A stretch of DNA of 64,000 nucleotides, from contig CM040452.1 of NCBI GenBank assembly GCA_022749755.1, positions 6,466,350 through 6,530,349 of the forward strand. The letters are read 5' to 3'. Positions 49,101 through 60,700 of the stretch are shown piece after piece (the first letter of the stretch is position 1; each line of letters begins with the position of its first letter). The DNA comes from Azadirachta indica (lineage: Eukaryota > Streptophyta > Magnoliopsida > Sapindales > Meliaceae). Under the pieces are notes generated by a model, which did no database searches, was not told the origin of the DNA, and worked only from the letters and a program-made list of their open reading frames with translations. The translations under genes and the position numbers were made by a program.

Positions 49101-52100
49101 TCTGCGTGTGGGGACCTGAATCACATCAGATTGTAATTTTCAATGTGTTTGTCCTTTGCAACTGATTGATTCTTGTATTTCAGTAAGAGGTATGATGTAC
49201 TATCGGAAAGCTTTGGAGCTTCAGGCTTTTCTAGATATGGCCAAACATGAAGGTATTTACTCGTGGTACTGGACATAGTAGGATAGTTGATAATTTTCTG
49301 CTCAGCAGTACTACCTGACCTTACATTTTGTTATATATTCATAACGCAACTTCTCTGATAAATTATTGTGCATCAATAGATAGTTGATGTTTGTTTTATT
49401 TGATTTGCTTGCTGTACCTGCTTAGATTTGATGGAAGGCTACAAGGCAATAGAACTAAACATGGATGATAACAAGGGGGAAAGGTCATTGTTGACACAAT
49501 GTCAAGCCGTAGCTGACATGAAATTCACGTATGTGGTTTCTTGCCAACAATATGGTATTCACAAGCGATCGGGTGATCCCCGTGCACAGGACATTTTGAG
49601 GCTGATGACAAAGTATGTGTCTGTAATTAATTTCTTTTTGAATCACTAATTGTACTTGTTTTCACCAGTCAGATCCCTCTGAAGTTGGCAGACTTTCTGA
49701 GGTTGATGATAACATCTGTCTTTGATTAATGTCTTGTGGGAGGTTGCTGATTGCTTAATTGGTTGATTCAATTCAAATTGGCAGATATCCTTCACTTCGT
49801 GTAGCATACATTGATGAGGTTGAACAAACTAACAAAGACAACAGATCAAAAAATATCAACAACCCCAAGCTTTATTACTCCGCTTTAGTGAAGGCTGTGC
49901 CAAAGTCAATGGATTCTCAGGAACCAGTTCAAAATTTGGACCAGGTAAAGTTCATTTCAATGTTAATTATGTGCACTGTGCTATGTGGCCCTGGTTTTTA
50001 CCGACTGTGAAATGTTTTTTCATAATGTGTTAGATCATGGGTATTGATAAAAGTGATAGTGTCTTTTAAATGGAGTTTTTGATGGTAACAGAAAAACTTC
50101 TGATTACTGCTCGAAATATTGACCAACTTGTTTGGAAATCCTCGTTTATTGTGAGCAATTGTTAAATTGTACCTAGATTTTAAAAAGAATTATCTTGAAA
50201 TGAAAAATCTTAATTGTTGCATTTATTTATTCAACTCTTTAACAAAATTTGGCATATATTTCATGGTATCAATCTTTAACATCATAACATGTTCAATTTG
50301 ATCACATAAAGGTTATTTATCGAATAAGACTTCCGGGACCTGCTATATTGGGTGAGGGGAAGCCTGAAAACCAAAATCATGCTATTATATTCACACGTGG
50401 AGAAGGCTTGCAAACGATAGATATGAACCAGGTTTGTTGTATCCAACTGAACATTGCAAGCACATCCATCGTAGCCAATCATCATATTGCTGAGGTCTAC
50501 ATTTCTGCAGGATAATTACATGGAAGAAGCCTTAAAAATGAGGAATCTGCTGCAAGAATTCCTTAAAAAGCATGATGGTGTGAGGTGCCCTACAATTCTT
50601 GGACTTCGAGAGCATATATTTACTGGCAGGTATGAACCACATTGTTGTCATTGCATAATAATTTATAGTCTTAGTTGTGATGATTAATTAATAATTCTTT
50701 TTCTGTACAATGCAGTGTTTCTTCTCTTGCTTGGTTCATGTCAAATCAAGAGACCAGCTTTGTGACTATTGGTCAGAGATTGCTAGCCAACCCTCTAAAG
50801 TAAGTTATCATTGTTTCAAATTCTTGCATCAGATCTTTCTTTCTTTGTCTCTCCTTCTTCATTCTTTTTTTTTTGGGTTCTATTGCATGTTGCTACTAAG
50901 ATGTTAATAAAGCTTGAAGGATGAAAGAAAAAACATACAAGGAAACTCCAAAATTTTGGATGATTATTCTTTTATGCATTGTGGTGGCTCCTTGTCAACA
51001 AGATTTTGTTTAGATAAATTGAAACAACTTGTTGAAGATTCGAATATGAGGAAAAGGATATCCACAATTAAAATCAAAGTTTATATATTTATACTTCTAA
51101 CTATGGACGCACCGAAAGGGGAAGTTACAAAACAAAGATTTGTAAGCCTACAGATTGGACTTCCAAAGAGACCTGAAATTGCATGTGATTTCTAAATAAC
51201 TAAACTGCCCATGTACAGATTTACATCCTTTTTTGTAGTGATGTTCATATAATATAATTAATGGTTTTGAAATTTACTATTCTATTAGTTACTTGGCTTG
51301 AAACTATGTGTCCCCATTCTTCATCCTGTTGAATAAATTACTAAGCTGAATTGCAAGCACAATTGTTTCTTCCAAGTTTGGTTCATGCTCAAACCCTGAT
51401 TTCAGCTCAAATGAGTGGTTCTTCATTTGGGTAAGTGTTACAAAGCATAGGATAAAATTTTTACTGAGAATATATAGAAATTCAGAGTGATTATTGTGAA
51501 AATGGATTTCTCTCAGTATTTCAGCACTTAGTCGTCAATATTCTAAGTAAATTGAACAATGGATGTGATGACAGACCTCTTTTTGGTAAATATATCTATG
51601 TCATTTTCTTTCCTTACACTGGGCTAAACTTTGATTATATTTCTGCTTCCTCTTACGTAGGGTTCGGTTCCATTATGGTCATCCGGATGTATTTGATAGG
51701 CTCTTTCACCTTACTAGAGGAGGTGTCAGCAAAGCTTCCAAGGTTGTCAATTTGAGTGAAGACATATTTGCTGGTATGCTGGTGTCTGAATTGTATTTAT
51801 CTTGTTATGATGGTTTTTGTGGATGATCTTGGATCTTTCTGCTGACTTTTGTTATTTGATCATGTGTAGGTTTCAATTCTACCCTTCGCGAAGGCAATGT
51901 TACGCATCATGAATACATACAAGTTGGAAAGGGTAGGGATGTAGGTCTTAATCAGATTTCAATGTTTGAGGCCAAAATAGCAAATGGCAATGGAGAACAG
52001 ACGCTAAGTCGAGACATATATCGGCTTGGACACCGGTTTGACTTCTTCCGTATGTTGTCATGCTATTACACCACAATTGGATTCTACTTCAGTACTCTGG

Positions 52101-54410
52101 TACGCTACACATTTTCCTGTATTTTTCTCAGGTTTGAAGATATTTTGTAATTTTTCCAGGATATGAACTGCCGTTTTCTGTTTTTCTCCATTTTACAGAT
52201 AACAGTGCTCACTGTGTATGTATTCCTTTATGGCCGCCTCTATCTCGTTCTTAGTGGACTTGAAGAAGGGTTGATTACTCAACCAGCAATTCGAGACAAT
52301 AAGCCTCTTCAAGTGGCTCTTGCTTCTCAATCTTTTGTTCAACTTGGATTTTTGATGTCCTTGCCTATGTTGATGGAAATTGGCTTGGAAAGAGGTTTCC
52401 GAACTGCTTTAAGTGAATTTGTTCTGATGCAATTGCAGTTGGCTCCAGTATTCTTTACATTCTCTCTTGGAACAAAGACTCACTATTATGGAAGGACATT
52501 ACTTCATGGGGGTGCAAAATATAGACCTACAGGTCGAGGATTTGTGGTCTTTCATGCCAAATTTGCTGAAAACTATAGGCTTTACTCACGTAGCCACTTT
52601 GTCAAGGGCATTGAAATGTTGATCTTGCTTATTGTTTACCAAATCTTTGGTGAAGCTTACAGAGGAACAGTTGCTTATATCTTGATCACGATATCTATGT
52701 GGTTTATGGTGGGCACCTGGCTTTTTGCTCCATTCTTGTTCAATCCTTCTGGTTTTGAGTGGCAAAAAATTGTTGACGATTGGACTGATTGGAATAAGTG
52801 GATAGGCAACCGAGGAGGCATAGGTGTACCACCAGAGAAAAGTTGGGAATCGTGGTGGGAGGAAGAACAAGAGCATCTTCGTCATTCTGGAAAGCGTGGT
52901 ATCATAGCTGAGATATTGTTAGCTTTAAGATTCTTTATCTATCAGTATGGACTTGTGTATCATTTGAAAATTACAAAGCACACCAAAAATTTTCTGGTAT
53001 GTTCTTCACTCAAAATTGCAATCCCTACTTTTGCATTTATTTGCTCCATCTTACAAATGTAAATGTAATGTCATTTTCTGTAACTTGGTTTCAGGTCTAT
53101 GGCATTTCATGGCTGGTGATTTTTCTTATATTGTTTGTGATGAAGGTGAGTCACTATATTCTTCAAGTATTAATCGTAAAATGGTCCAAATGAATACTTT
53201 TAGCAAATGCTTCACCCACGCAACAATTTTATAATTTTACTGCTGGCAAACTCTACTGGTATGCATTTTGTTTTTCCTATTCAGTTACAGTGGTTCAGTT
53301 GTCACTTGACCAACCTTTTTCTTGAAATTGACTTAACTGCCTCTAATTAAGACAACTGCGTGTAACTTTTCCAAAAATAAAATAGAACATACTGTGACTT
53401 TTCCAAAAAATAAAATAAAACATAAAAGGCACAAATCTTTTATGCAGAAAAAAGAGAAACCTGGGTGAAAATTTTTATTAAATGATTTACTGCAATTCAA
53501 CTCATTTATCTGGATAAACAGTGGTACAAGACAGCTAAGCAAGTGAAGCTTAGTTGTGATGGACTTTCTGTTGTTTTCTATAGGAGACTGAAATATACTC
53601 TAGTTGTGTAGCTGCATTTCCTTAGGATATTGCATATTTCCATTTCTGGTTTGGGACATCATATAGCAGGTTTTTGATATGGTTATTTGTGAATATACTA
53701 GTCATTCTTAAGTGAAGAGTCACAATTTTTAATCTAATAAAATATGTTTGACTTGCTTTCTGTGGATTCACGAATTTTCCCTCTCTTTTCCCAGACTATA
53801 TCTGTTGGGCGGCGAAAGTTCAGTGCAAATTTCCAACTCATGTTCCGACTGATAAAAGGATTGATATTTTTGACTTTTGTCTCCATTCTGGTCACTTTGA
53901 TCGCACTTCCACACATGACAGTGCAAGACATCTTTGTCTGTATTCTGGCTTTCATGCCCACTGGTTGGGGAATGCTGTTGGTAAGCAATTTGAAGCCCGT
54001 CGATTAATAAAACGTATTGCACACACTTATGGTTGTCTTTCTTTCAGGTTCCGCAGAATTTTCTCACTTAACTAATTAAAGAAATTGACATTTAGAATTA
54101 GAAACCAGTTCTGTTGGTTATTTTTCTCATAATTCCTTCGTTTAACTGTTGCATTTTCCAGATTGCACAAGCTTTAAAACCTATTGTTCACCGAGCTGGG
54201 TTCTGGGGATCAGTTAGAACACTTGCCCGTGGCTACGAGATTGTTATGGGTTTGCTTCTATTCACTCCAGTTGCATTCCTTGCCTGGTTTCCCTTCGTGT
54301 CAGAATTCCAAACTCGTATGCTCTTCAATCAAGCATTCAGTAGAGGTCTGCAGATCTCTCGTATTCTTGGCGGACATCGGAAGGATCGCTCTTCACGTAA
54401 CAAGGAGTAA
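37231..54410 (+). CDS. CALS3: CALS3-like callose synthase, 42 coding exons (1-nt frameshift in exon 14 as printed)
   Basis: Callose synthases are plasma-membrane enzymes using UDP-glucose to make beta-1,3-glucan; Arabidopsis CALS3 (GSL12) acts at plasmodesmata and controls symplastic movement. The gene starts [20 protein letters not shown] and ends [10 protein letters not shown]. All 42 exons have GT-AG borders and their phases agree except in exon 14. Their sum is 5,858 nt, one short of 1,953 codons, so the intended product is 1,952 aa, the usual family length. Regions: cytosolic N-terminus, first membrane cluster, large cytosolic catalytic region, second membrane cluster. Clade-specific features resemble CALS3 more than CALS1/2 ([27 protein letters not shown]). 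As printed, translation would stop at 44,382-44,384, after about 518 residues. Either the allele is broken or one base is missing from the sequence. A partial pseudogene is at 14,879. Confidence 0.95.
41035..41890. other. Extra DNA in intron 8 of the CALS3-like gene, absent from the pseudogene
   Basis: The pseudogene intron goes from GATTAAAAGTAATAACAAGA (near 17,820) almost directly to GTGGAATCAA. In the CALS3-like gene the matching flanks (near 41,010 and 41,891) are separated by about 860 bp of unrelated sequence. A mobile-element insertion after duplication, or a deletion in the pseudogene, would explain this. I see no terminal repeats or clear target-site duplication, and the internal frames match nothing I recognise. 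Similar but less clear length differences exist in intron 7 (about 40,020-40,745) and intron 9 (about 42,165-42,600). Confidence 0.6.
44086..46344 (+). other. CALS3: CALS3-like exons 13-20: first membrane cluster (aa 453-755)
   Basis: Exons: 44086-44208, 44307-44423, 44937-45271, 45416-45468, 45563-45623, 45950-46031, 46119-46168, 46258-46344. Several hydrophobic segments, for example [32 protein letters not shown] and [15 protein letters not shown], are separated by short loops with [20 protein letters not shown]. Exon 14 contains the frameshift. Confidence 0.93.
44330..44345 (+). other. Single-base frameshift in CALS3-like exon 14
   Basis: Exon 13 ends in phase 0 and exon 14 opens [11 protein letters not shown], as in other callose synthases. 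At GGGAACCCAAGTGCG the frame must change for the rest of the exon (PSAIF, then [17 protein letters not shown] and Gln plus one base) to match the family and the next exon. Read as printed, a TGA appears at 44,382-44,384. No alternative splice site nearby restores the frame. Confidence 0.88.
46704..52099 (+). other. CALS3: CALS3-like exons 21-38: large cytosolic catalytic region (aa 756-1525)
   Basis: Exons: 46704-46838, 46941-47035, 47122-47206, 47277-47437, 47545-47668, 47759-47865, 47950-48082, 48165-48316, 48742-48851, 48953-49078, 49184-49252, 49426-49612, 49785-49944, 50312-50431, 50511-50629, 50716-50799, 51661-51773, 51870-52099. This is the glucan-synthase domain: [79 protein letters not shown] and [20 protein letters not shown] are near-invariant in plant callose synthases. 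All are intact. Confidence 0.95.
50800..51660 (+). other. Long intron 36 of the CALS3-like gene
   Basis: An 861-bp intron with GTAAGT donor and GTAG acceptor. It contains a 93-codon open frame (50,914-51,195) without similarity to any family I know, so it is not called as a gene. Confidence 0.6.
52199..54410 (+). other. CALS3: CALS3-like exons 39-42: second membrane cluster and C-terminus (aa 1526-1952)
   Basis: Exons: 52199-52996, 53095-53145, 53795-53980, 54162-54410, with TAA at 54,408-54,410. The large exon 39 (266 codons) holds several membrane helices and the loop [19 protein letters not shown], then [20 protein letters not shown]. The last exon has [20 protein letters not shown] and the family's C-terminal [16 protein letters not shown]. 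Confidence 0.95.
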
Positions 54411-56700
54411 TATCCATGAAGGCAAAGTCAGTATCTATATTAATCTATCAATCACTCATAACATATGTTGTATTGACTTGTGTGTCCGTAATATTATTGC
54501 TGTTTATATATATATATATATTTTGTAGGTGGTTTTTGTAATATCATGGCTGAGTTTTCGGGCTGCATTTTTGGTAAATTAAATTGACTAGAAGTCCTGC
54601 CAGCCCCTAGCTGTCTTATTGAAATGTAATCCAAAAAAAAAAAATTTCTTTTTTCCTTTTTGTTAAATCAATGCATCATTTTATAACCATTTTGAAATAG
54701 GAAAATTTGGCTGGGAACTGGAATAGAATTCAAGGATGATTATTGTGTCTACCTAAGTGTAATCGTAGATATATCCTGGAGAATGATCCATGTTATTAAA
54801 AATGAAAAGTAATAATCACAAGCTTAGCATATAAAGTAAATGTAGTGATTACTAAATTTATTTGAATATTTTATGATTAAAATTTTATTTCATTGCAATT
54901 TCAAAAATTTTTGTCCACACATGTGACATGTCTTAATAATACAGTTTTCTTGTAACAGTTTCTGACTTATGTCTTCCAAGAAAGTTAAGGAATATGATAA
55001 AGAACCCGAGAATTTTAATGAAAAATTTTGAGTATAGAAACGAAGAACTTGAAATAAAACTTGATAATTGTAAGAAGTTTATTGAAGTTTTACAATCAAT
55101 AATTTACAATCAATAACTTGAGCAGAGTTTGAAAATTGTTTGCCCAAGTCTTTTACGCAACTGCTCAACTATGTTAGGGGATACATCCAGCTATGCATAT
55201 CTCGGCAGGTACTCGCGGCGAAACCCACGAAATGAAATGATATCTAAATAATTAAGTAAATTACATTAATTATCATCTGATTAATTATAAAATATTATTT
55301 AAAATTCTTATATTTTTATTATAATGGTTTCTCTTTACTAGTGTGTCTGGTTGAAAGGGATACTTGTATAAAAGTATCTGGGAAAAGGTTCTTAAAGTTT
55401 TAGTCTAATGTACATTTTAATTCTAAAGGTTTGAAAAATACTCATAAAATTCTTAATTTGTTATAATCTATTAATTTATGATGATAAAATAGAAGTATTG
55501 TCATGTAATTACTGTTTTGTCCCTAAAAATATTTTATAAAACTAACTTATGATTAAAATTTTTTTAAAAATTCTAATATTTAAAATTGTATCTAATATAT
55601 ACATTAATTATGAATGTATTAATTATATGTTTAAATAGATGTAATTTTAACCGTTAAATATATTTATATTCAACGACCTACAATTTATGTAAAAAATTAT
55701 GTTAAAAAGAGGTCGTTGATTGTACTTCATATATATACATATGTATGTATGTATATATAATTGTTTGGATGTTCAACATATTTGTTAGCATTTAACATGT
55801 TTAAAAAGATTTTATGGAATGTGGATCTTTAAACAATACTTTGCGGGTTAAATTCTTTTAAAATTATCTAGTTGGATCTTCCTTTGATCCATTTATTTAT
55901 TTATTATTTTATTCGTTATTTCTTTTGAAAGATCTAAGGAAAGTGACTTAAGAAAGAAGATTTCTTGGTCAATCATTTCGGTCTCCACTCAAATTTTGTT
56001 GCCTGCTCAATGATAAAACTGTTAACAACTTTTTTAAGTAAAGTTTCATATATATTTTGTTATAAGTTATCAATTAATTTAAGAATTATTAAAAATAGAA
56101 AGCAAATAAAATATCGAGTAATATTCTTTTATTTTTCTTATTTTATAACTTGAGAATGAAAAATTTCATACTTATTTCTAGAATATAAATGTTATGTTTG
56201 ATGACGTCATATATGAAAATAGCTTAATTAAAAAAATAAAGAAAATAATTATTTTCTTGACATTTTATAATAATTTCTTATAATCCGTCACATTAGTCGT
56301 GACTCATGACTTATGATTCAAATGTTGTATTATAAAAAATACAAAAATTATAATAAAATTTTTAGTGCTATTTTTTTAAAAAAATAATTTATTTTCGAAT
56401 CCAATTTTCATTTTCTTGCAATAACAACAAACACGGCATGGGCTAGAAAAGCAAAAAAGTCACCTGACTTCCACGTGCCAAAGGTTTCTTCGCCGCGTCA
56501 TGCACCAAATCAAACTTCCCATTTCAAATCTTCGTCGTGTATGACCGGCTGTCACCGGTAAAGCCTGTTTCCTCCTTCTCTTACTAGATTCCTGCTTGCC
56601 CTTCGTTTTCCCTTCTTATTCTTCTCCGTTTCAAATCTTCAATCTTTTTCATTAAATGCAAAGTTGAAAAAAAAAAAAGAAAAAATTACACACACCTTCA
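54411..56700. other. Intergenic region between the two callose synthase genes
   Basis: Holds the 3' UTR of the CALS3-like gene, a TA microsatellite (54,507-54,522), a TATG/TATA-rich run (about 55,727-55,760) and AT-rich DNA. No gene was recognised. The CALS9-like promoter is presumably in 56,300-56,700. Confidence 0.55.
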
Positions 56701-57751
56701 TTCTTCCTTTTCTCTTCCAGCTAACGACAACACAAGCAACTCTGTTAATGATCGAGTCAACTCGCTCTTAACTCAGTCTCTAAGCTTAAGTTTCGGAATC
56801 CGGTATGTCATTTGCATTTTCATTTTTCGGACTTTTTTGTTTTCTAATTTTGTTCTTGGTTGGATTTGGAAGTGAATTATCCTGTACTGTTTTTGGCTGC
56901 TGAGGAAATTTTGGAAAGAGAGGATTGTGGTGGAAAATTTTACGATCTTATACTTTTCTGTTGCTGGATTTTGATTGTCTAGGGTTTTAGCTAGCGAAGT
57001 TTTGAGTTTTGATCTTTTTGCTGTTTATAATTTAGTTTACATTTTGTGTATAAGCAGATGATGCTTTGTTTAATCTCATTGTCTTTTAATGAGAATTTCT
57101 CTTCAATTTGTTAGTATTTGTGTAGTCATACTATTTTATTTTTATGATTTGAGCAGACCTTTTTTTCCTGCTGAGATTTTATTTGGCATTTTTTTTTAAC
57201 TTCAAAATTTTAGTTTATGACTTAGATTTTATATGCTGAAAGAATTTTAAATTATGAATTTATTATTTGAAAATGATATGAATTTTGTCCACCTTGCTGA
57301 AACATGTAGGAGTTGGACTAGTTATTTTTCGTTAGGAAATAAAACATGAGCTCAAATTAGAAGACTTTACAGTGTCTAAAAGCTTGTAATTTAGAAAGCA
57401 CGGCACAACAAATTTTACTGCATTAGAAAAGGATGTCAAGCAGTAACATCTTGTCTGTTGTCCCATCTATTTTATCTGATAGGCACACAACTATTTCACC
57501 TAAAGCTTTTCTATCACTCAGTGATTCTTTTTTTTTTTTTTTTTTTTTTTTTGGCTACGTTTTGCTAAGTTCTATCTTGCAATGGTTAAAGTTTTTATGG
57601 TTTGCTATTAAGTTCTGATTATCGACCTTAACTTTTCTTTTCAAAGCCCTATCTGGATATTGTTGAATGAAATTTGTCGCTAAACTTCTTATTTAATAAA
57701 ATAACTGTTTATATTTTGTTAAAATTTGTTGACTTCTGTTTTATATAGAAA
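56701..57751 (+). promoter_or_regulatory. Leader exon and leader intron of the CALS9-like gene
   Basis: A probable non-coding exon ends at GAATCCG before GTATGTC (about 56,802). The intron runs to TTATATAG at 57,748, three bases before the ATG. A 25-nt poly-T lies inside the intron (about 57,529-57,553). The splice sites fit consensus, but transcription start is not defined. Confidence 0.55.
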
Positions 57752-60700
57752 ATGTCTCGCGTAGAGCATCTGTGGGAGCGGTTAGTACGGGCTGCATTGA
57801 GGAGAGAAAGAATTGGGACAGATGCACTTGGTCGGCCTGTTAGTGGTATTGCAGGATATGTTCCTTCCTCACTTGCAAACAATAGGGATATAGATGCAAT
57901 TCTAAGAGCTGCAGATGAAATTCAAGATGAAGATCCCAATGTCTCTAGAATTTGTATGTCTTGTCCTTGAACAATATCTATTGCTCTCTGTAAAAGCCTT
58001 TTTGTACGCTTGAAGATGCTGATATTTGTTGTCCACTTGCAGTATGTGAGCATGCTTATTCACTTGCTCAAAATCTGGATCCTAACAGTGAAGGAAGAGG
58101 TGTTTTACAATTCAAGACTGGTTTAATGTCTGTCATCAAGGTATATTTATGTTATATGTCTAGCATGCCGAGCTCTGTTTTCCACATCTAAAAATTAATA
58201 ATGTGCATATCCGGGTCATTTTGAAAATTTTGTGTGCCTATGTGCAAGGTTGTGATTGTTAACATTTATTGCAGCATAATCTTTGATGAAATTTCTGCAA
58301 ATTCACAAGCTCAAACGTATTGTCTATAAGTGGATAGCCTAGCTTGTTAGATTTCTTCCAGTGGAGCTAGGGTTGGGGTTGCACTCAAGCTATGTTGGGA
58401 AGGGGCAGGGTTAGTTTAATTTGCATTTTGTTTACAGTTAAGGACGGGGTTTGATGGGAAGGAAAGAATGTCCAAGCCTATTAAATAGCATTTGATTTTT
58501 AGAATGTTTTGTATCTTTCCATTGACGTCAAAGTTGCAGAGAAGACTCAAACTTGTAGTTTATGATTTTATGTATGTAAATATACATGCATGTTTGCATG
58601 GAGTTTGTGCATGCGGGAAGACTGCTTTTGGCATGTTAGTTATGTTCTTAAATATGTTGAGGAAGATATATTTGATCTTGATTCTGTTTCGTGCATTCAT
58701 TTGCATATATTAGATTTTTTTGGGCTGAATTAGATGCACCAGGTTATTTGTTTATGATGTATTTTGATTCTATTGTCGTCTGTCTTTCTTTGCCCCATTG
58801 ATATAATATTCAGCAAAAGCTAGCAAAGAAAGAGGGAGGAACCATAGATAGAAGCCAGGATATTGCTCGCTTACAGGAGTTCTACAGGCGGTATAGAGAG
58901 AAGAATAATGTAGACCAACTACGGGAAGAAGAAATGAGGTTAAGGGAGTCGGGTCTTTTCAGTGGAAACCTTGGCGAGTACGTATCTGTTACAGGAAAAA
59001 AAGATACTGGTTCTCTAATTGAGTTGTTCATTTGTTTTGGGATAAGTAACAGTAAAAATGCGAATCAAGAAACAGGAAAAAGCTAGGGAGAATTTAATTT
59101 TCCTTTTGACTGCTCTCCTTTGTTTCTTTTGTCGTATTGTCTTCATTTGCTTCTGTTCCTTTTAAATTTTTTTCTTTGAGCAATAATTTTAAGTGTCGGT
59201 TCATTCATAATTTTACACCCCTGCACAAATTTTAGGAACTAATGTGTGCATGCGCGTAAAGTCATGTAATGACAATAAAGGTGAACTGGACACCCAATGG
59301 ACATGTGACATGTGCATGCATGCTCCTGCCCTGCCACATCAATTTTCAGATAAAATTCTTGTTTAACTAAAAGATGAAAAATCTACATGTTTTGGAGCTT
59401 CTTAAGTTTGTTACTACATAGAACCTAGATAATATCTAGCATTTGATGATTTCCTAATGCCCTCTGTGTACTGCACCAAGGAACTTTTACTGAAGATTTA
59501 TACGTCAACCCAAACCATTTTCTATTTTAAGTAAGCAAAAAATAATTATGTTGAAATTCTTTTGTGGAAAATCGATGTGATTTTTTGTTCTAAGCTATAG
59601 CTGCCTCGTCTGCGAAATTTTCTTCAAATCAGCTGATTGTCTTTTCCACTTGTGTCGTATTTTTTTTATGGCTATCATTTTGGAAAAGCATGTCCCACTT
59701 CTGTAAAGAGATTGTGATCCTAGCTTTCTGTCTTTTCTGTTGTTGCCATTATTTCTGTCTTGTTTTCCACACTGATTGCTATCATACTATTTGTCAACTC
59801 CAGGTTGGAGCGGAAAACAGTGAAGAGGAAAAGAGTTTTTGCTACTCTCAAAGTTTTAGGGATGGTACTGGAGCAGCTCAGTCAGGAAATCCCAGAGGAG
59901 GTTTGATCCTTAGTCTTTTCAAGCTGTTTTTCTTATGGCATCTGATGCATAACTGTAGTGGCTTCTGTTCTTCTTTCTAATGCTAATTACTAATACAATG
60001 TTTGGAATGAGAATCTTTACTCTTGTTTTGGGCCATTCATTTTTACATTTTCCAGGGAGCACATTGGATTACAGTGAATCCTTTTAGTGGAAATACAGAC
60101 TTGCATACATCTAATTCCAGAAGTTTTCTTTTTTGCTGTTCATTTCCTGAATTACTGAAATTTCCCTTTAAATATTTGTAAACTTAGGAGATTGTGGACA
60201 AAATAGTAATTATTGGAATGACTGACTGATTTCCTACCTTCCTATACTTGTGCCACTATATTGTGTATGATTAATCTTCTAATAGATACGTCTCATTGTG
60301 TGTCTCATCGGAACTAATACTGGAAATTTCCATGTACTTTGGAAATGCTAAATGAGGTTATATTTCTTTGGAATCACTATATTGCAAATAATATGCATTC
60401 TTAACTTGTATGACATCTCAGTGCCCAAAGTGCATGAGGATGAGTTATAGTAATTTAAAAATTCCACATTGCTGAGCTTGGATAAACCACACTTCAGTGG
60501 TATATTGTGAAATTCCTTTTCCCCACCCCCCGTTGATGATTCTTTTCCTGACTGGAGGATTGGTGCCATACCTGCAACACTCATCCCACCTATTTTTTTG
60601 AATTGTTATAGATTTTTATAACATGCTGTGACATGGTATACACTGTTGTTGTACACTTGATTCTAGCATTTATTTATATTAACTGTTTTCTTTCTTTGTT

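Noticed and set aside
49526..49535. Possible splice donor ACGTATGT within exon 32
   Set aside because: The reading frame continues through it as [20 protein letters not shown], which is conserved in callose synthases.
50914..51195. 93-codon frame inside intron 36 of the CALS3-like gene
   Set aside because: It sits wholly inside an intron with good borders and has no recognised similarity; most likely chance.
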